The notes beneath the pieces are model-generated. The model did not search any database, was not told where the DNA came from, and saw only the letters and a list, made by a program, of their open reading frames with translations. Positions 53,440-62,195 of a stretch of DNA of 64,000 nucleotides are shown here, one piece after another. A program made the position numbers and the translations under genes. The stretch comes from Streptomyces sp. NRRL F-5122 (lineage in GTDB: Bacteria; Actinomycetota; Actinomycetes; Streptomycetales; Streptomycetaceae). The stretch's first letter is position 1; each line of letters starts with the position of its first letter. The stretch lies in assembly GCF_001507435.1 (NCBI RefSeq), contig NZ_LMWH01000281.1, positions 1 through 64,000 of the forward strand. Direction: 5' to 3'.

Positions 53440-53972
53440 CCGGCTCCCTTTCCCCGGCTACTGCATTCGCCAGCAGTGTGCATGGCCGGGGTGATCATGC
53501 AACGCGCGGGGCCCTGTCCACGCCGCCCCAGCCGGTACAACCCCGTTGAACGTCGCAATCGTCCCATGTGAGGCGGGGCTGCCGAGGCCGTAGTCAGAAC
53601 AGCGGCACCCCGCAGACCCAGGCGATCGACGTGCCCGCGACGGCAGGGGGCCGGCACGCATGCACTGCCGCCCGCACACGGCATACGCCCTCGGCTGACA
53701 GGCTCCGTCCGGGAGTATCGCGTCTGGGGCCTGTGCAGGAAGCTGGAGCCGCGCACAATCAGCGGGTAATTGCGTATCCGCAGACCGCCACCGACGCCGT
53801 CATGGAGGTGGTGGCCCCTCGCCAGTTGACCGGCAATGCCCGCCTTTGTTGAGACCACCACCTCCCGGATGAGAGCCTCCATGTGGGTTCCTGTGATGGA
53901 CTTCTCGCCTGTGGGCTATCTTGGCCGCTTGCGTAAAGCCCGTCATTCCACGGCAGTTGATTCGGGGGACAG
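53440..53972. other. Intergenic, no gene supported
   Basis: About 530 bases between divergent genes. No convincing frame. AT-richer sequence around 53900-53950 may hold the MDMPI promoter. Confidence 0.4.
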
Positions 53973-54608
53973 ATGAATCTCCAAGGCGCGTACCTGGGCA
54001 TGGCGGCTCAGGCGGTCACCTTGCTGGGGGAACCTGAAGTTGCTGCGTCATGGGAGAAGCCCAGCGCGTTGGCGGAGATGACGGTCGGTGGTCTAGCCGG
54101 CCACCTCATGTACCAGATTTTCTCTGTCAGTCCCGTGCTCCAGGCGCCGGCGTCCGCGGAGGCACCGATCCCCCTACTGGAGCACTACGCACGTGCCGCG
54201 TGGGTTGATGAGCCGCTCGACGGCGAACTCAACACGGGCATCCGGGCGAGAGGGGAGCAGATCGCCTCCGAGGGCGTGCAGCCGCTGCTGGAGCAAGCTC
54301 GCGCTGCTCTCGCCGAGCTGCAGGCCGAACTCCCGGCGATGCCGGGTGACGGGGCAGTGTTCATCCCCTGGGGAGGGTGGGCATTGACCCTCAACGACTT
54401 CCTCGTGACAAAGATGATGGAACTCGCCGTGCACATGGACGACCTTGCCGTGAGCGTGGGAATCACCACCCCCGAGATCCCCGGAGCCGCGTTCGAACCC
54501 GTACTCACCCTGTTGACGCATCTGGCCGTCCGTCGGCACGGTCAAGCAGCATTGCTGCGCGCCTTGTCCCGGGTGGAGCGAGCGCCATCAGCGATCAATG
54601 CGCTCTGA
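53973..54608 (+). CDS. MDMPI-N domain protein (maleylpyruvate isomerase family), 211 aa
   Basis: MNLQGAYLGMAAQAVTLLGE, EMTVGGLAGHLMYQIFSV, and PLLEHYARAAWVDEPLDGEL then TGIRARGEQIASEGVQPLLE are typical of the maleylpyruvate isomerase N-terminal/DinB-like fold. The MKMMELAVHMDDLAVSVGI-like stretch (KMMELAVHMDDLAVS) has the His that binds a metal in this fold. Many relatives are thiol-dependent S-transferases using mycothiol. Substrate unknown. A decayed relative lies at 9118-9310. Confidence 0.85.
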   Translation: MNLQGAYLGMAAQAVTLLGEPEVAASWEKPSALAEMTVGGLAGHLMYQIFSVSPVLQAPASAEAPIPLLEHYARAAWVDEPLDGELNTGIRARGEQIASEGVQPLLEQARAALAELQAELPAMPGDGAVFIPWGGWALTLNDFLVTKMMELAVHMDDLAVSVGITTPEIPGAAFEPVLTLLTHLAVRRHGQAALLRALSRVERAPSAINAL

Positions 54609-54769
54609 GCCACACCGTGTGACTCGAGGGGCATGGCGCAGATTTCGCGAGGACGAGACGCTACGGCCCTGCGTTTGAACGCTCGGCCGACTGCCGGCGT
54701 GGGTTGAGGAGAACTCGACTCGGTGATGAGAAAGGGACAGCTGGTCGTCCACGCCACGGCACCCGGCGT

Positions 54770-54809
54770 GGGTGTGCCTGCATCCGTGTCGGCGGCTGCA
54801 GGCACACCC
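54770..54809. terminator. Bidirectional terminator hairpin
   Basis: Perfect 13-bp stem (GGGTGTGCCTGCA / TGCAGGCACACCC) around a 14-base loop, between the convergent MDMPI and hemerythrin genes; 51 bases from the latter's stop. Confidence 0.8.
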
Positions 54810-54860
54810 AGACTGCACGCAGACGACGCCGGGGTATCTGCGGTGCTCCCCGCGATGTCT

Positions 54861-55556
54861 TCAGTTGAGGGTGCCCATGCGCGCCGGCCTGGTCGTGCCA
54901 TGGACCCGCCGTGCGTGGGTGGCGTAGCGGCGGCGCCCGATGACCGGTACCAGCAGGCGGACGGGTAGCGGTGCGTGGGCAAGTACCGCCTTGATGACCG
55001 CAGGGTCACCCTCATACATGGCCATGCCGAAAGCCAGCGGCAGGTCTCTTTTGGGGGTTGCGGCCATGCCGTGCTCGCCGAGCTCTTTCCATTCCGCGGC
55101 GGTGACGTGTTTCTCGGCCAGCGGCAGGATCCACTTCTCTTCGGTCGTCATGTGTGCCAGGAGGACAGCCAGCAGCACCTCGAAGACACCGGCGAGTTCC
55201 TCGCCGCCCCGCGCGGTGGAGCGCCAGGCGGGCAGGAGCCCGGTTGCCTCGGCATGTGCCTTGTCGATGGCGTGATGCTGTTCTTCCATCATGGGCACGA
55301 TGGACGCGGCCTCCTCGCCTCCTCGTTGGAGGAGCTTGGGCCACAGCAGGAGGTCCTCACCTTCGTGGTGTGTGTGCAGGATGCGGCACACGAGTTCCGC
55401 ATGGGCGCCTACGATTTCGGCGCGTGCGGTGTCGCCTGGGGCGACGTCCCGGATCAGCTGAGGAAGCAGCCGAAATTCGCGGCGCAATGCGGCATGGGCC
55501 ATGTACATGTCCCGGACATCAGCCATGGGTGCGTCGACGGTCGAAGTCACTGCCAT
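54861..55556 (-). CDS. Hemerythrin HHE domain protein, 231 aa
   Basis: VRDMYMAHAALRREFRLLPQ, ELVCRILHTHHEGEDLLLWP, MEEQHHAIDKAHAEATGLLP and LLAHMTTEEKWILPLAEKHV contain the His/Glu ligands of the hemerythrin bundle. The C-terminal tail (VRLLVPVIGRRRYATHARRV) is basic and hydrophobic. It is the second hemerythrin in the window. Function probably O2, NO or peroxide sensing or scavenging. Confidence 0.9.
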   Translation of the reverse strand: MAVTSTVDAPMADVRDMYMAHAALRREFRLLPQLIRDVAPGDTARAEIVGAHAELVCRILHTHHEGEDLLLWPKLLQRGGEEAASIVPMMEEQHHAIDKAHAEATGLLPAWRSTARGGEELAGVFEVLLAVLLAHMTTEEKWILPLAEKHVTAAEWKELGEHGMAATPKRDLPLAFGMAMYEGDPAVIKAVLAHAPLPVRLLVPVIGRRRYATHARRVHGTTRPARMGTLN

Positions 55557-55595
55557 TCCTCGGATTCATAGGGCTACCTCACCGGGCACGCCAAG

Positions 55596-55620
55596 AACCA
55601 CCTCCGGAGGAGAGGTGGTT
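55596..55620. repeat. Inverted repeat AACCACCTC / GAGGTGGTT upstream of hemerythrin
   Basis: Perfect 9-bp arms around CGGAGGA, 39 bases upstream of the hemerythrin start on the minus strand, in the likely 5' untranslated region. Confidence 0.7.
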
Positions 55621-55942
55621 GTCGCATTCCCCGACCGGGCCGCTGTGCCGACGGTTCAGGTGTGAGCGACCGCTTTCCGGTCTTTCTTGGGGAAGAAGTC
55701 TGCTCATGCCGGTGGATCATCGACACTGATGCCGGGTTCTTCAGAGCCCAGGACCAACTGCCCCCTTGGGGCCCATTGCATCAGGCTGTCTCGCGGGTCG
55801 GTGAGAACGATCCTGCTCCCGGTGTGCACGATACTGCCGACTTTTGGTCTTCCCGCTTCCCGGGAGAGGGTTACGCCCGGTACCGCTCGCCGGTGCAGCA
55901 TCGCTCGGCGGATCGGTCTCTACTCTTGTCCGCGCTCTGTCA

Positions 55943-55966
55943 CGGGCGGCGCCTCGCAGCCGCCCG
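55943..55966 (-). terminator. Hairpin downstream of AraC regulator
   Basis: Perfect 8-bp stem CGGGCGGC / GCCGCCCG with an 8-base loop, 112 bases past the AraC stop. Confidence 0.45.
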
Positions 55967-56078
55967 GGTACCTCGAGACCGGCGAAGGCGTGTCAGTGGT
56001 GCCTGGTGGAACGTGGGCGTGCCGCACCGAGTGGACCGCAGGACGAGGATCCGCCCCGGACGCTGGTATTGGGCCTCC

Positions 56079-56966
56079 TCAAGCCTGCCCAGGGAAACGA
56101 TGTCCCGGGGTGTCGCGCCCCGGAGAGGTTCCGAACTTTTTCCGGTATTCACGGTTGAACTGGGACGTGCTTTCGTAGCCGACGCGGTGAGCGATGTCTG
56201 CGACGCTTCCCGAACGGGTCCACAGAAGCGTTCTGGCGGTCTGCAGACGGATGGTCTTTTGAAACTGCAGTGGTGTCGCGGACGTTGCGGCGCGGAAGTG
56301 CCGGTGGAAGGAGGAAGGGCTCATACCGCAGAGCCGAGCGAGAGCGGCGACGCTGAGCGGCTCGTGGTAGTGCTCACGGATCCAGCCGATGGCCCTGCTG
56401 ATGTGCGCGAGGCCGTTGTCGGCCCGGCCGATCTGCCGTGCGAGCGCGCCTTGGTCCCCGGTGAGCAGCCGCCACAGGATCTCCCGCTGGTATGACGGGC
56501 CGAGGACCCGCATCTCGTCCGGGCAGCGGGCGGCCCGTAGCAGTCGCACGACAGGATCGAGCAGCTTCGGTGTTGCGTCGCTGATGGCCAGTTCGCGGTG
56601 GGCGGGGGATGCGGGCGTGTCGGTGGTCTCCAGCAGAAGCGATGCGATGGCCTGCGGTCGGAGGCCCATGATGAAGATCGCGAGAGGGGTGTCGGGATCT
56701 GCCCGGACGACCTGGCTGGTCGATGGCCAGTCATGTGAGGCGATCACGTACTTGCCGGCGCCGTACTCGTACGGTTCGCCGTTGAGCACGGTGCGCATGG
56801 TGCCCTGAGCGACGATCGCCAGGGTCGGGCCGGGCATGGCGGCGACGACCGGAGGCGTCGGCTCGTCCACGACCGCCACGCTCACGCCGTCCGCGATTGT
56901 GGCCCTGCGGCCGTCGTCCCCGACGTGTTCGAGGATCAGCGTCCGCAGCTCCTGCAGAGGTTCCAT
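56079..56966 (-). CDS. AraC family transcriptional regulator, 295 aa
   Basis: ATG at 56966 (MEPLQELRTLILEHVGDDGR). The N-terminal AraC-type ligand domain (TPPVVAAMPGPTLAIVAQGT; AGKYVIASHDWPSTSQVVRA) is followed by the two helix-turn-helix motifs (REHYHEPLSVAALARLCGMS; SVADIAHRVGYESTSQFNRE). This is the AraC_N-type group near genes for redox or aldehyde metabolism. No target gene is adjacent. Confidence 0.9.
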   Translation of the reverse strand: MEPLQELRTLILEHVGDDGRRATIADGVSVAVVDEPTPPVVAAMPGPTLAIVAQGTMRTVLNGEPYEYGAGKYVIASHDWPSTSQVVRADPDTPLAIFIMGLRPQAIASLLLETTDTPASPAHRELAISDATPKLLDPVVRLLRAARCPDEMRVLGPSYQREILWRLLTGDQGALARQIGRADNGLAHISRAIGWIREHYHEPLSVAALARLCGMSPSSFHRHFRAATSATPLQFQKTIRLQTARTLLWTRSGSVADIAHRVGYESTSQFNREYRKKFGTSPGRDTPGHRFPGQA

Positions 56967-57221
56967 CCTCAAGCCCTGTCGGCCTTGTGTGGTGCGGTGC
57001 CGAGGACGGTCAGGCCGCCCGCCGGGCAAAGACCCACGTGGACTCGTGCGGTCGAAGTCGACCCGATCGGTGACGGTGGGAGGAAAGGCGGGGGAAACAT
57101 GGCCACTTCATACGGGGCGAACAACGGGGAGGCCTGGCAGCACGCAGCCGTAAGGCCGTTTGGGATACCGCCAGTTGGTGGGTGATCGGTACCGAGTACC
57201 GCGGGAGGCTGTGGCACGTGG

Positions 57222-58796
57222 CTAGAAGCCCGAGTGTGCCGCCATGGTGTGACCGTCGGTATGGGCGTCCTCTGATGGTTGAAGTTGCTCTTCCGCCCAG
57301 ATGATCTTGCCGTGGCCATTGTAACGTGTGCCCCAGCGCCGGGTGAGCTGAGCAACGATGAACAGACCCCGACCGCTTTCGTCGAAGGTACGGGCTCGCT
57401 TCAGATGCGGGGAGACGCTGCTGCCGTCGGTGACTTCGCAGGTCAATCCTGTGCCGTGGAGGATCAGACTCAACCGGACCGGTGGACAGGCATGGCGCAG
57501 CGCGTTGGTGACGAGCTCGCTGGCGATGAGTTCCGTGGTGGGTGCGGCGTCCTCAAGGCCCCACTCGGCCAGCGTCTGCGAGACGTGCTTGCGGGCCTGG
57601 GAGACGGCGGCAAGGTTGGCTGCGAGGTCCCAGCCGGCGACATTGCTGCTGCCGAACATGCGCGTGCGGGCGGCCAGTACACCGGCGTGGGCGTAACGCC
57701 TTTCGGACAGCAGGACATTGAGGGCGGACCGGCAGATCGTGTTCAGGCAGGACTGGGATCCGAGGCCCGCCTTGACCAGCACAGCCTGATCGGTCCCGGC
57801 CGGCGGGTCGGGTGTTGCCGTGGTGTATCCGTGCAGCAGGAGGACACTGCCCTCCGCGAGATCGAGCTCGGTGGTCTCTGCGTGCGGTTGCATCTGCCCG
57901 AGCGGCGGGCTGGTAGAAACCTCGACCGTAGTGACCACACCCTCGGGCAGGACGACAGTCGGCGCGGGATACCCGGCGCTGGCGAGGGTGCAGCGGGCGG
58001 AGACAGGGTCGTAGACCGCGTACAGGCACATCGCGGCGAGCTCGGACACGTCAGCGTGCCGGCTCCCGGTGGTGGGCCGTAGCCGGGCCAGAACATGCTC
58101 CAGGTGGGTGAGCAGTTCCTCCGGCTGTAGGTCCATGTCAGCCAGTGCGCGCACTGCGGCGCGAAGTTCGGCGGCGATGGCGGGCCCGGCATCCCCGCCG
58201 TCGGGGATGGATCCCGCAACGAGCGCAACGCGGGCGGCCGGCAGGGGTATGACATCGAGCCAGTGGGCCTCAGGCCTTGTTGTGTTGTCGGCAGCCGTGC
58301 ACCAAGCGGCATGTTCCACCGCCGCAGGCTGCGGGAGCAGATCCGGTGGCATGTAGGTCACCAACGGCGCAGGCGTGTCGCGGGAGGGCTTGCCGGGCCT
58401 CTGCTTCACCTCCGAGCCGAGTGGTGCGCTGTCGATGCGCTGTCCGGCCCCTTCCACAGGGGGGTAGGCCTGCAGGCGCAGGCGGGCCCGGCAGATGACG
58501 ATGCTCAGGCCGAAGGACAACATGGCCGAGGCGATCACGACCGTGCGGCCGCCTTCCGACACCCCGCGGATGGCGAAGCCGTAGACGGCCACGCTGGCCG
58601 CCAGCGTCGCAACCCCGATGGTGAGAGTGCGTCTTACGGAAAACAGGGCGGCGGCCACGAGGGGCGCCAGTACCGAGTAGTCGGACCAGCGGACCAATCC
58701 GCCTGCAGAGGCGCGCAGTTGTACCACGCAGGTCGCTCCCAGGTAGAGGCCTAGCAATGAGACCGGTTGCCACGGCAGGCGTCGTACAGTGCTCAT
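57222..58796 (-). CDS. Membrane-anchored PP2C-like / HATPase regulator with degenerate phosphatase motifs, 524 aa
   Basis: ATG at 58796 (MSTVRRLPWQPVSLLGLYLG). About three to four membrane helices lie in the first 105 residues (YSVLAPLVAAALFSV; LTIGVATLAASVAVYGFAI; VVIASAMLSFGLSIVIC). The centre is SpoIIE-like, but the first metal motif (normally GGDWYD) reads EAHWLDVIPL and GDVxGHG reads GSIPDGGD, so both metal sites are lost. The C-terminus is an RsbW-like ATPase (ELIASELVTNALRHACPPVR; EVTDGSS; DESGRGL). It may act as a kinase or binding protein for anti-sigma antagonists. On the same strand as the active phosphatase gene. Confidence 0.85.
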   Translation of the reverse strand: MSTVRRLPWQPVSLLGLYLGATCVVQLRASAGGLVRWSDYSVLAPLVAAALFSVRRTLTIGVATLAASVAVYGFAIRGVSEGGRTVVIASAMLSFGLSIVICRARLRLQAYPPVEGAGQRIDSAPLGSEVKQRPGKPSRDTPAPLVTYMPPDLLPQPAAVEHAAWCTAADNTTRPEAHWLDVIPLPAARVALVAGSIPDGGDAGPAIAAELRAAVRALADMDLQPEELLTHLEHVLARLRPTTGSRHADVSELAAMCLYAVYDPVSARCTLASAGYPAPTVVLPEGVVTTVEVSTSPPLGQMQPHAETTELDLAEGSVLLLHGYTTATPDPPAGTDQAVLVKAGLGSQSCLNTICRSALNVLLSERRYAHAGVLAARTRMFGSSNVAGWDLAANLAAVSQARKHVSQTLAEWGLEDAAPTTELIASELVTNALRHACPPVRLSLILHGTGLTCEVTDGSSVSPHLKRARTFDESGRGLFIVAQLTRRWGTRYNGHGKIIWAEEQLQPSEDAHTDGHTMAAHSGF

Positions 58797-59035
58797 CCTG
58801 GTCACTGTCCCTTTGTGGTTGGCGTGTGGTGCAGCGTGTCCGTCCGCCCGGGGCGCCGCCGGCTCTTCGGGGGACGGCAGCTGTATCTGCGTTGCATGTA
58901 TGTCACCCGGGCCGGCGGAGCGGGCAGGACCGGCATGCACGCGCACGGGGTGGGGCTGTTGTCTTCCACGGGTCGTCGAAGCGGACACGGAAGGCTGCAG
59001 TGTGGGAGGTTGTCGGGTGTCAGCCGTTTCCGCAA

Positions 59036-60274
59036 TCAGGCGGTGGCCTCTGGCGTAGGGCATGCGAGAGCCTCCGAGGCGTGGGGTGACTCGGCGGGGC
59101 GGTGGACGGCCACCATGGCGAGGTCGTCGTTCAGGTGCCCACCTGCATAGCTTTTGAGGTCCTGGCTGATGTGCCGCAGGAGGGTGTGCGGGCATCGCCA
59201 GGCCCACGTGGCAGCGCGTTCAAGGAAGGGATAGAAACTCCCGGTGGCGTCGCGGGCCTCAACGAGCCCGTCGGTGTACAGCAGCAACGTGTCGCCGGGA
59301 CCAAACGCGAAGGTGTCGAGGGGGAATGCGTCCGCCGTGCTTCCGGCCAGGCCAAGTGGTGGAGCGGGCCGACTGCCGCACAGGAGGGTCGTTTGACCGT
59401 GTTGCTTCAGCAGAGGCGGGGGATGCCCGCAGTTGACGACCCTGACCGTCTCTTCCCCATCGGGAAGTTCGACCAGCGCAGCGGTGATGAAGCGCTCGGC
59501 ACTGTCGGGATCCCTCTCGGCCATCTCGGCCAGGTGCCTGCGGACGCTGCGCTCCAGAGCGGCCGCCAACTCCGGAAGCTTTTCGTGCTCATGGACGGCT
59601 TCGCGGAAGGCACCAAGGAGTGCGGAGGCGTCCTCGATGGCCGGCAGACCCTTGCCGCGGACGTCGCCTATGAGGATGCGGTTCGTGCAGCCGGTGCGGG
59701 CGGCGGCGTACAAGTCGCCGCCCACCAGAGCGTGCGCGGTGGCCGCCCGGTACATCGACGCGATACGCAAAGAGCCCAACGTGCGGGGGAGGGGCCGCAG
59801 CAGAACCCGCTGGGCCGCCTCGGACACGGCTCGCACCTGTGTGAGTTCTCTCAGATCGCGATCGTGCAGAGCGCGAGCAGCGATGGCAAAACCGGAGACT
59901 GCCAGCACAGCGCCGATGTGTATGGGCAGCAGAGCCGTGTGCACCAGATCGTCGTGCCAGTCGACGATGACCACTGCCGCACTGGCGGCCAGGGCCATGG
60001 CGACCGTGAGTCGGGTCCGTGCGATTGCCGCGGTGCAGGTGGGGGCCGCCACGAGGAGTGGCGAGAGGTGAATGGCCAGGGGGGCGACGGATGCCACAAG
60101 GGTGATCACCGCGATCAGCAGGATGGGGAGCGCCACCTGCGCCCGGGTGCCGTCGACCGGTGCCCGACTGCCGCCTGGGAAGCCAGGCCGAAAGCGCCTT
60201 GTCCGTTGCTGTGGCGGACGGACCTCGCGGCCGTCGGGCACCGGCGCTGAGACACCGCTGGCAAGGAATTTCAT
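59036..60274 (-). CDS. Membrane-bound SpoIIE family (PP2C) phosphatase with intact motifs, 412 aa
   Basis: ATG at 60274 (MKFLASG); an upstream TTG at 60367 would add 31 residues. Four hydrophobic helices (VALPILLIAVITLVASVAPL; LLVAAPTCTAAIA; VAMALAASAAVVIVDW; IGAVLAVSGFAIAA) are followed by a short linker and PP2C: ALVGGDLYAAARTG (metal site 1), LIGDVRGKGLPAIEDASALL (site 2), VNCGHPPPLL, LLLYTDGLVEARDATG and LNDDLAMVAV (site 3, DD). This protein should be an active phosphatase in a partner-switching pathway. Confidence 0.9.
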   Translation of the reverse strand: MKFLASGVSAPVPDGREVRPPQQRTRRFRPGFPGGSRAPVDGTRAQVALPILLIAVITLVASVAPLAIHLSPLLVAAPTCTAAIARTRLTVAMALAASAAVVIVDWHDDLVHTALLPIHIGAVLAVSGFAIAARALHDRDLRELTQVRAVSEAAQRVLLRPLPRTLGSLRIASMYRAATAHALVGGDLYAAARTGCTNRILIGDVRGKGLPAIEDASALLGAFREAVHEHEKLPELAAALERSVRRHLAEMAERDPDSAERFITAALVELPDGEETVRVVNCGHPPPLLKQHGQTTLLCGSRPAPPLGLAGSTADAFPLDTFAFGPGDTLLLYTDGLVEARDATGSFYPFLERAATWAWRCPHTLLRHISQDLKSYAGGHLNDDLAMVAVHRPAESPHASEALACPTPEATA

Positions 60275-61013
60275 GGGTGGTCCTGCGAGGGGTGAAGCGG
60301 GAGCGCGCTCTCTGCTCCTGAGGGGCAGGGCGCTGTGGCGGAGGTCATCCAGCCTGTTGGGATTCAATAAAGCGGATCTGTCGCTCTTACCGAATCCTTG
60401 GCGCTTTCTTGCCGTATCGCGAGAGATTGTTTCCGCTATGCGGACTCCAATATGCGACGGGGGGAGGGCCTGGTCAAGTCGTCACGCGTAAAGAATCCGA
60501 AAACAAGGCGCCGACAAGTGGCTGACACGTTCGCTGCTGATGCCCGGCCCGGTGGCGCCATTTGAGCCTTGATCCCTCGGTGCGCAGAGTCCGCTGCATC
60601 GTGTCGGATCACCTGGGGGACACGCTGCTTCCGCAGCGTCCGCGGCGTTTATATCCGTGCTGCAAGCTGCCCCGGTCCTGCCCGTTTCGCCGGTCCAACG
60701 GTGCCTCCGGCCAGGTGACACCGCCTGCTGACCCCTGCCTTCCGCCGGGCCGAAACCATTGCGGGGCCAGAAGGCCGGAGTCCCGAGCCCGGGGCTGCGA
60801 AGAAGGTAATTCTGGGCGCAGACCATGACGGGCGGGGCAGCAGTGGTGACGAACAGAACAAGGGGCCGCGGATCCGCCTCGAGGATATGGGCAGCGTAAA
60901 GCTGCAGTAGGCGTTCTCCCATACGAAGGCAGCCTCAGTGGGCGGAAGCGGCGACACGTGGAGTACAGCTAGCGGGAATGCTGGCGGGCACATCCCCTTG
61001 AGAGGCTGGTCGC
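60275..61013. other. Divergent intergenic region, no gene supported
   Basis: About 740 bases upstream of the phosphatase and the receiver gene. AT-richer around 60370-60460, consistent with promoters. No protein-like frame. Confidence 0.4.
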
Positions 61014-61421
61014 ATGATCCGCTGCATGATTGTCGATGACAGCCCGTGCTTCCTCGAGGCTGCCCGCTGTCTGCTTGAGGGCCAGGGCATTGCAGTGGTG
61101 GCAGTGGCATCCGACAGCGCGCAGGCGTTGCGGCAGGCTGAGCACCTCAAGCCGGAGGTGGCGCTGGTGGACATCGATCTGGGGGCCGAAAGCGGCCTGG
61201 ACGTGGCCCGTCGGCTGCAGTGCGAGACCGGCCCATCCCCTCCGTGGGTCATTTTGGTCTCCAACCACGCCGAGGACGAGTATGCCGACTTGATCGAGGA
61301 GAGCACCGTTGCGGGCTTCATAGCGAAAGTTCATTTGTCGGGCGACGCCATCCGTGCCCTGCTCGCCGAGGACGACGAGGATCACCAGGGCGGCTCGGTC
61401 ATCGGGACTCCAGAAACGTGA
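61014..61421 (+). CDS. Receiver-domain response regulator (single domain), 135 aa
   Basis: MIRCMIVDDSPCFLEAARCL holds the acidic pair (D8, D9), ALVDIDLG the phospho-acceptor Asp (D53), VILVSNHAEDEYADLIEEST the conserved Ser/Thr region, and VAGFIAKVHL the Lys. There is no output domain after residue 122, only a short tail. It may act as a phosphate sink or partner of the kinase at 62196. Convergent with the LuxR response regulator, overlapping it by 23 bases at the 3' ends. Confidence 0.9.
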   Translation: MIRCMIVDDSPCFLEAARCLLEGQGIAVVAVASDSAQALRQAEHLKPEVALVDIDLGAESGLDVARRLQCETGPSPPWVILVSNHAEDEYADLIEESTVAGFIAKVHLSGDAIRALLAEDDEDHQGGSVIGTPET

Positions 61422-62112
61422 TGACCGCCCGGACACGACGGTGATCGTCGTCAGTCGCCGGCAGGTTCAGTTTCGCCAGGATATTGCGCACATGCTTTTC
61501 CACCGTTCCTTCGGAGACCCACAGTCGACGGGCGATGCCGGCATTGGAACGGCCCTCGGCCATGAGCTCCAGCACCTCGCGTTCCCGCACACTGAGCACC
61601 GCCAAAGGCTCCTCCTTGTGACGGGCGGACACCAGCTCCCGCACCAGTGCGGGATCGACCACCGCACCGCCCCTGGCGATCTGCTGCAGCGCCTCCAGGA
61701 ACTCCTGCACGTCATTTACGCGGCTCTTCAGCAGGTACCCAATGCCGTGGCCACTGTCCAGCAGTTCCAACACGCACTCCACCTCGGCATACGCCGACAG
61801 GACCAAAATGCCCATGTCAGGGAACTCCTGCCGGATGGTGCGAGCTGCGTCCAGCCCTTCGGTGGCCTGTCCGGGCGGCATCCGGATATCCAGTACGACC
61901 AGATCCGGCGTGGCGCTCCGCACCATGTCGAGCAGCTGGACGGCATCGCCGGCCTGCCCCAGAACCGTGCAGCCCGCACGCTCCAGCAGGCTGGCCAGTC
62001 CTTCGCGAAGCAGGACATCGTCCTCGGCGAGGACGATCCGCAGGTGCGCCATGGCCGGTCCGCTGTCGCTCGGCCCAGCCCCAGCGCCGGACGTCGAGCT
62101 TACTGGCGTCAT
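61399..62112 (-). CDS. NarL/LuxR family two-component response regulator, 237 aa
   Basis: Receiver: HLRIVLAEDDVLLREGLASL (acidic pair), DLVVLDIRMPPGQ (phospho-acceptor D75), GILVLSAYAEVE and GYLLKSRV (Lys). LuxR-type helix-turn-helix: LAVLSVREREVLELMAEGRS NAGIARRLWVSEGTVEKHVR. Starts at 62112 (MTPVSST) or 62052 (MAHLRIV) are possible. Divergent from the histidine kinase at 62196, 83 bases away, so likely the cognate pair. Confidence 0.92.
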   Translation of the reverse strand: MTPVSSTSGAGAGPSDSGPAMAHLRIVLAEDDVLLREGLASLLERAGCTVLGQAGDAVQLLDMVRSATPDLVVLDIRMPPGQATEGLDAARTIRQEFPDMGILVLSAYAEVECVLELLDSGHGIGYLLKSRVNDVQEFLEALQQIARGGAVVDPALVRELVSARHKEEPLAVLSVREREVLELMAEGRSNAGIARRLWVSEGTVEKHVRNILAKLNLPATDDDHRRVRAVITFLESR

Positions 62113-62195
62113 GCCTACCATTGTCCTTGAGCCTCGTCGGGCGAGCACCCTCGTCACAAGCCCGCATCACCTGTCGCACCGACAGGGAGGAACCA

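Larger units (their letters stand above)
55557..56078. other. Intergenic, hairpins but no clear gene
   Basis: About 520 bases. A short minus frame at 55704-55901 has a fairly protein-like end (SLMQWAPRGQLVLGSEEPGI) but no domain. Two hairpins are listed separately. Confidence 0.35.

Noticed and set aside
55704..55901. 65-aa minus-strand frame
   Set aside because: Partly protein-like but has no domain, no ribosome site and no link to neighbours; left as intergenic.
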